This document shows positions 61,801 through 64,000 of a stretch of 64,000 nucleotides of DNA, in pieces; position 1 is the stretch's first letter; every line of letters begins with the position of its first letter. Made by a program: the position numbers and the translations under genes. Source of the DNA: CAYZJB01 sp964602985 (lineage in GTDB: Bacteria; CLD3; SB21); the NCBI GenBank assembly GCA_964602985.1, contig CAZRTJ010000007.1, positions 57,607-121,606 of the forward strand, in the 5' to 3' direction. Under the pieces are notes generated by a model. That model was not told the DNA's origin. It was given only the letters and a program-made list of their open reading frames with translations, and did no database searches.

Positions 61801-63012
61801 TCAATCCTTATATGGGTCAAATACGTCTTCGCCAGCCATGGCAACCCCAAGGGGACGCAGGGTGTGGACGATTCGTATGGAGTTCTTATGGTGAGTCAGT
61901 ACGTCGGTGAGTCTCTTGTAGCAATGCGGCGACTCGTCCACGCCGCCGCCACGGAGCGTCACGCCTTTTTCACGAATCCAATGCAACATTTCATGGGCGG
62001 ACACTTGTCCGCCTTGCCTGGCACGTTTTCCTCGCGCGTTGCGAGTCCATCGACCGGCCGCCGCGCGGCGACTCATTACGCGGCCCGCTCCATGGACAGT
62101 CGAGTAGTATCCTCGCCGGCTTTCTTCATGTTCCACTCCTTCGACGATCACGGAATCATCGCCCATCGACCCGCCGACAAATCCTCTCTGGCCCGGATAG
62201 GCAGGCGTGGCGCCTTTTCGCACGACAATGACTTTCTCTCCTGACCAAGCCTCTTCCCATGCAAAGTTATGATGATTGTGGACAACTTCCATTTCTCGCG
62301 CGCCCAGTATATGTAAGACCCTGTCACAAACCCAATCACGACCGGCATAGGCATACTCTCCAGCCAGAATCATGGCCTGCCAATAATCCTGGCCTAGCGA
62401 CGAGTCGAGACCCAGCAGTGTCGCGGGGGCATCCATGCTCTCGCGCGGATGATCATCGAACCGCAAGTCGTGGGCGAGATTCATGAATCCCGTCGCGATA
62501 CGATGCCCGAGGCCCCGGGAACCAAAGTGATTCGCAATCCAAACGCGGTCGACCTCATCGACCAGAATGTCTACAAAGTGATTTCCACTCCCGACAGTCC
62601 CCAATTGCTCGCGTGCCATCTTGCGGAGGGGGGTGAGCCGCGGTACGTCTGTCCAAATCGGACTGTCGAACACCCCATGATCCACGCGATCCTTGTTGCG
62701 GCGACCCACACCAAAGCTGATAGACGAGAAAATCTCGTCCATGATTCGTTCGATGTCCCGATCAATGTCGTTCGCGAGTAAGTCGGTCCGGACCGCTTTG
62801 TTGCCGCACGAAATGTCGAATCCTACGCCGGATGGCGATACCTTATTTCGGTAGACCACGACTCCGCCGATGGGCATCGAGTACCCTTTGTGGTGGTCCG
62901 CCATCAAAGCCGCGCCGACGACTCCTTCGTCGGTCTTGCATCGCCTGATCTGGCTTAACGCCCCGGGGTCGGGTAGGTTCCAGACCGGAATTCCATCGAT
63001 TATTTCCAACAC
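61801..63012 (-). CDS. rtcB: RtcB-family RNA ligase
   Basis: GTP- and Mn-dependent ligase joining 3'-phosphate or 2',3'-cyclic-phosphate and 5'-OH RNA ends. Metal and guanylation blocks present: MADHHKGYSMPIGG, GVGFDISCGNKAV (with the metal Cys), GTVGSGNHFVDI, HFGSRGLGHRI and near the C-terminus MSRRAAAGRW. The GTG at 63012 gives 403 residues, close to E. coli RtcB (408). The frame is open to a TTG at 63192, adding 60 residues unlike the family. No rtcA or archease gene is adjacent. Confidence 0.88.
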   Translation of the reverse strand: MLEIIDGIPVWNLPDPGALSQIRRCKTDEGVVGAALMADHHKGYSMPIGGVVVYRNKVSPSGVGFDISCGNKAVRTDLLANDIDRDIERIMDEIFSSISFGVGRRNKDRVDHGVFDSPIWTDVPRLTPLRKMAREQLGTVGSGNHFVDILVDEVDRVWIANHFGSRGLGHRIATGFMNLAHDLRFDDHPRESMDAPATLLGLDSSLGQDYWQAMILAGEYAYAGRDWVCDRVLHILGAREMEVVHNHHNFAWEEAWSGEKVIVVRKGATPAYPGQRGFVGGSMGDDSVIVEGVEHEESRRGYYSTVHGAGRVMSRRAAAGRWTRNARGKRARQGGQVSAHEMLHWIREKGVTLRGGGVDESPHCYKRLTDVLTHHKNSIRIVHTLRPLGVAMAGEDVFDPYKD

Positions 63013-63263
63013 AGTGGAATGTAATCCTTCTGCAGAGAAATTCCATGACTCCGCTTCGTTGATTTGCGGCCACGCATCGAACGTCCTGCGTAACCTTTCC
63101 TTGCAAGGGAGTGCCCGGGGGCGTAAGTTCTTCAGGAAGAAAGGCAGGGACAGTGTGAAAGTCCGAAAATCAGTGGGACGGTCGTCCTGCAACCCGATTC
63201 AGCAAATGTGGGCGCTGTATGAGTTTCTGAAACGAAACGGCTTGTGGAGGTCGTTGAAGACGG

Positions 63264-63707
63264 ATGAACGAATACGAAAAATTGTTGGTCCTGCTGACCC
63301 GAAGCGGCGTTGATTTCATTACCGTTGGGGGCATGGCGTGTGCGTTCAATGGATTTGTTCGCGCCACGGAAGACATCGACATTCTTGTACGGCGTTCTGC
63401 GAAAAACCTGGAGCGGCTTCTTCGCGCGTTGGCCACTTTTGGGGAGGGCTGTGCCCGTGAACTGAAGGTAGAGGACTTCGCGGACGAAGAGGGAGCCATC
63501 CGAATTGTGGAAGAATTTCCGCTGGACGTTTTTGTCAGACTGGATGGGCAAACCTACGAGCAGCTGAGTTCCTTCATCCGCCACGCGGAGGTGGCCGGCG
63601 AGTCGATCCCGTTTTTGGACAAGGAAGCGTTGATCCGGATCAAGGGGCGCTCACTACGGGAGATCGACAAGATCGACGTCGCACAATTGAAAAAACTGAA
63701 GTCGTGA
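63264..63707 (+). CDS. Nucleotidyltransferase-fold protein (AbiEii/MNT-like)
   Basis: 147 residues. The polymerase-beta nucleotidyltransferase start is clear: YEKLLVLLTRSGVDFITVGG, then MACAFNGFVRATEDIDILV, containing the GG helix and the D-x-D metal motif. The C-terminal half is helical with EALIRIKGRSLREIDKIDVAQL. Such small proteins are often halves of toxin-antitoxin or abortive-infection pairs, or housekeeping nucleotidyltransferases. No certain partner is seen. Divergent from RtcB. Confidence 0.82.
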   Translation: MNEYEKLLVLLTRSGVDFITVGGMACAFNGFVRATEDIDILVRRSAKNLERLLRALATFGEGCARELKVEDFADEEGAIRIVEEFPLDVFVRLDGQTYEQLSSFIRHAEVAGESIPFLDKEALIRIKGRSLREIDKIDVAQLKKLKS

Positions 63708-63901
63708 TGACTCGAAATGCAGAGCGTTGTCAGCGAAGATCTCTTGATAAATCCACTGTCGATATTTAACTCGCCTTCTTCCTTCTTTATGCTTGTCCTT
63801 GTCAAGTTCGGGTGTGTGTGAGCATGTTCACGTGCTTTTGCCGGGGTGGGACCAGAGTGTGATGCGAAGGCGATACGGGTTTGAATCAGCCCCGAAAATG
63901 C

Positions 63902-63932
63902 GACAGGCAGGCGCTGATACCGCCTGCCTGTC
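63902..63932. repeat. Perfect 12-bp inverted repeat (hairpin) near the window end
   Basis: GACAGGCAGGCG and CGCCTGCCTGTC flank a seven-base loop (CTGATAC). No T-run follows on either strand, so it is not a typical terminator; it could be an attenuator, transcript end or repeat member. I see no gene in 63708-64000. Confidence 0.6.
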
Positions 63933-64000
63933 TGGTTACAAACGGGAGCCTTCCGATGTCCGGCAACTTGCATTGTCGAACGGGCTTTTTGTTTGCGCGC

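Noticed and set aside
63012..63192. 60-residue N-terminal extension of RtcB
   Set aside because: Does not resemble RtcB N-termini; the GTG at 63012 gives the family length. Not fully excluded.

Overview
This is a chromosomal segment of a free-living bacterium with roughly mid-50s GC by eye, tightly packed with genes. It carries core genes: dnaK, lon, ftsH, secA, gatA, tyrS, recN, ribH, purB and ackA. A GWxTD-domain protein followed by a DUF5683 membrane protein, a Gldg/GldA-type ABC export cluster, propeller-repeat secreted proteins and carboxypeptidase-regulatory/SbsA-Ig lipoproteins together suggest the FCB superphylum (Zixibacteria, KSB1 or Latescibacteria-like lineages). That placement is inference; no rRNA is present to confirm it. 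No phage, plasmid or transposase gene is visible.

Layout. 0.1-2.4 kb (-): leucine dehydrogenase and acyl-CoA dehydrogenase, a branched-chain amino acid catabolism pair. 2.6-6.8 kb (+): ABC-2 exporter with Gldg and DUF4340 partners. 6.8-11.3 kb (-): tRNA-Gln(CUG), tatA, gatA, a sugar-binding lipoprotein and a beta-propeller protein. 11.3-16.0 kb: an island of modular palindromic repeats. It surrounds a DUF433/DUF5615 toxin-antitoxin pair, an intact surface lipoprotein, and the 3' remnant of that lipoprotein's paralogue, which is cut exactly at a repeat boundary. 16.1-20.3 kb (+): archaeal-type phosphoglycerate mutase, CHAD protein, SixA and Ppx/GppA-HD, a polyphosphate-linked set. 20.6-21.9 kb (-): secreted phospholipase D-like protein.

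22.0-31.8 kb (+) is a protein-quality-control cluster: dnaK, FmdB, htpX, a J-domain protein, HtrA, lon and ftsH. An inverted repeat with CIRCE-like spacing but different arms lies upstream. 31.9-38.4 kb (+): orphan sugar permease, phosphofructokinase, metallophosphoesterase, secA, purC. 38.4-41.0 kb (-): nth, sensor kinase, EVE protein. 41.1-48.7 kb: VanW protein (+), mutY (-), dcd, two linked signalling proteins and tyrS (+). 48.7-54.7 kb (-): pssA/psd for phosphatidylethanolamine, a second purC, purB, TPR protein, mtnA. 54.9-60.6 kb (+): GWxTD protein, DUF5683 protein, ribH, recN, DUF1684 lipoprotein. 60.6-63.0 kb (-): ackA and RtcB. 63.3-63.7 kb (+): nucleotidyltransferase-fold protein.

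Many neighbours overlap by a few bases (ATGA, TGATG, TAATG), so translational coupling is common. Convergent neighbours also overlap at their 3' ends. The least conventional part is the repeat/lipoprotein island at 11.3-16.0 kb. Also notable are the two SAICAR synthetases, the polyphosphate operon, the dnaK upstream element and a two-gene signalling pair in which one member resembles a kinase that has lost its catalytic boxes.
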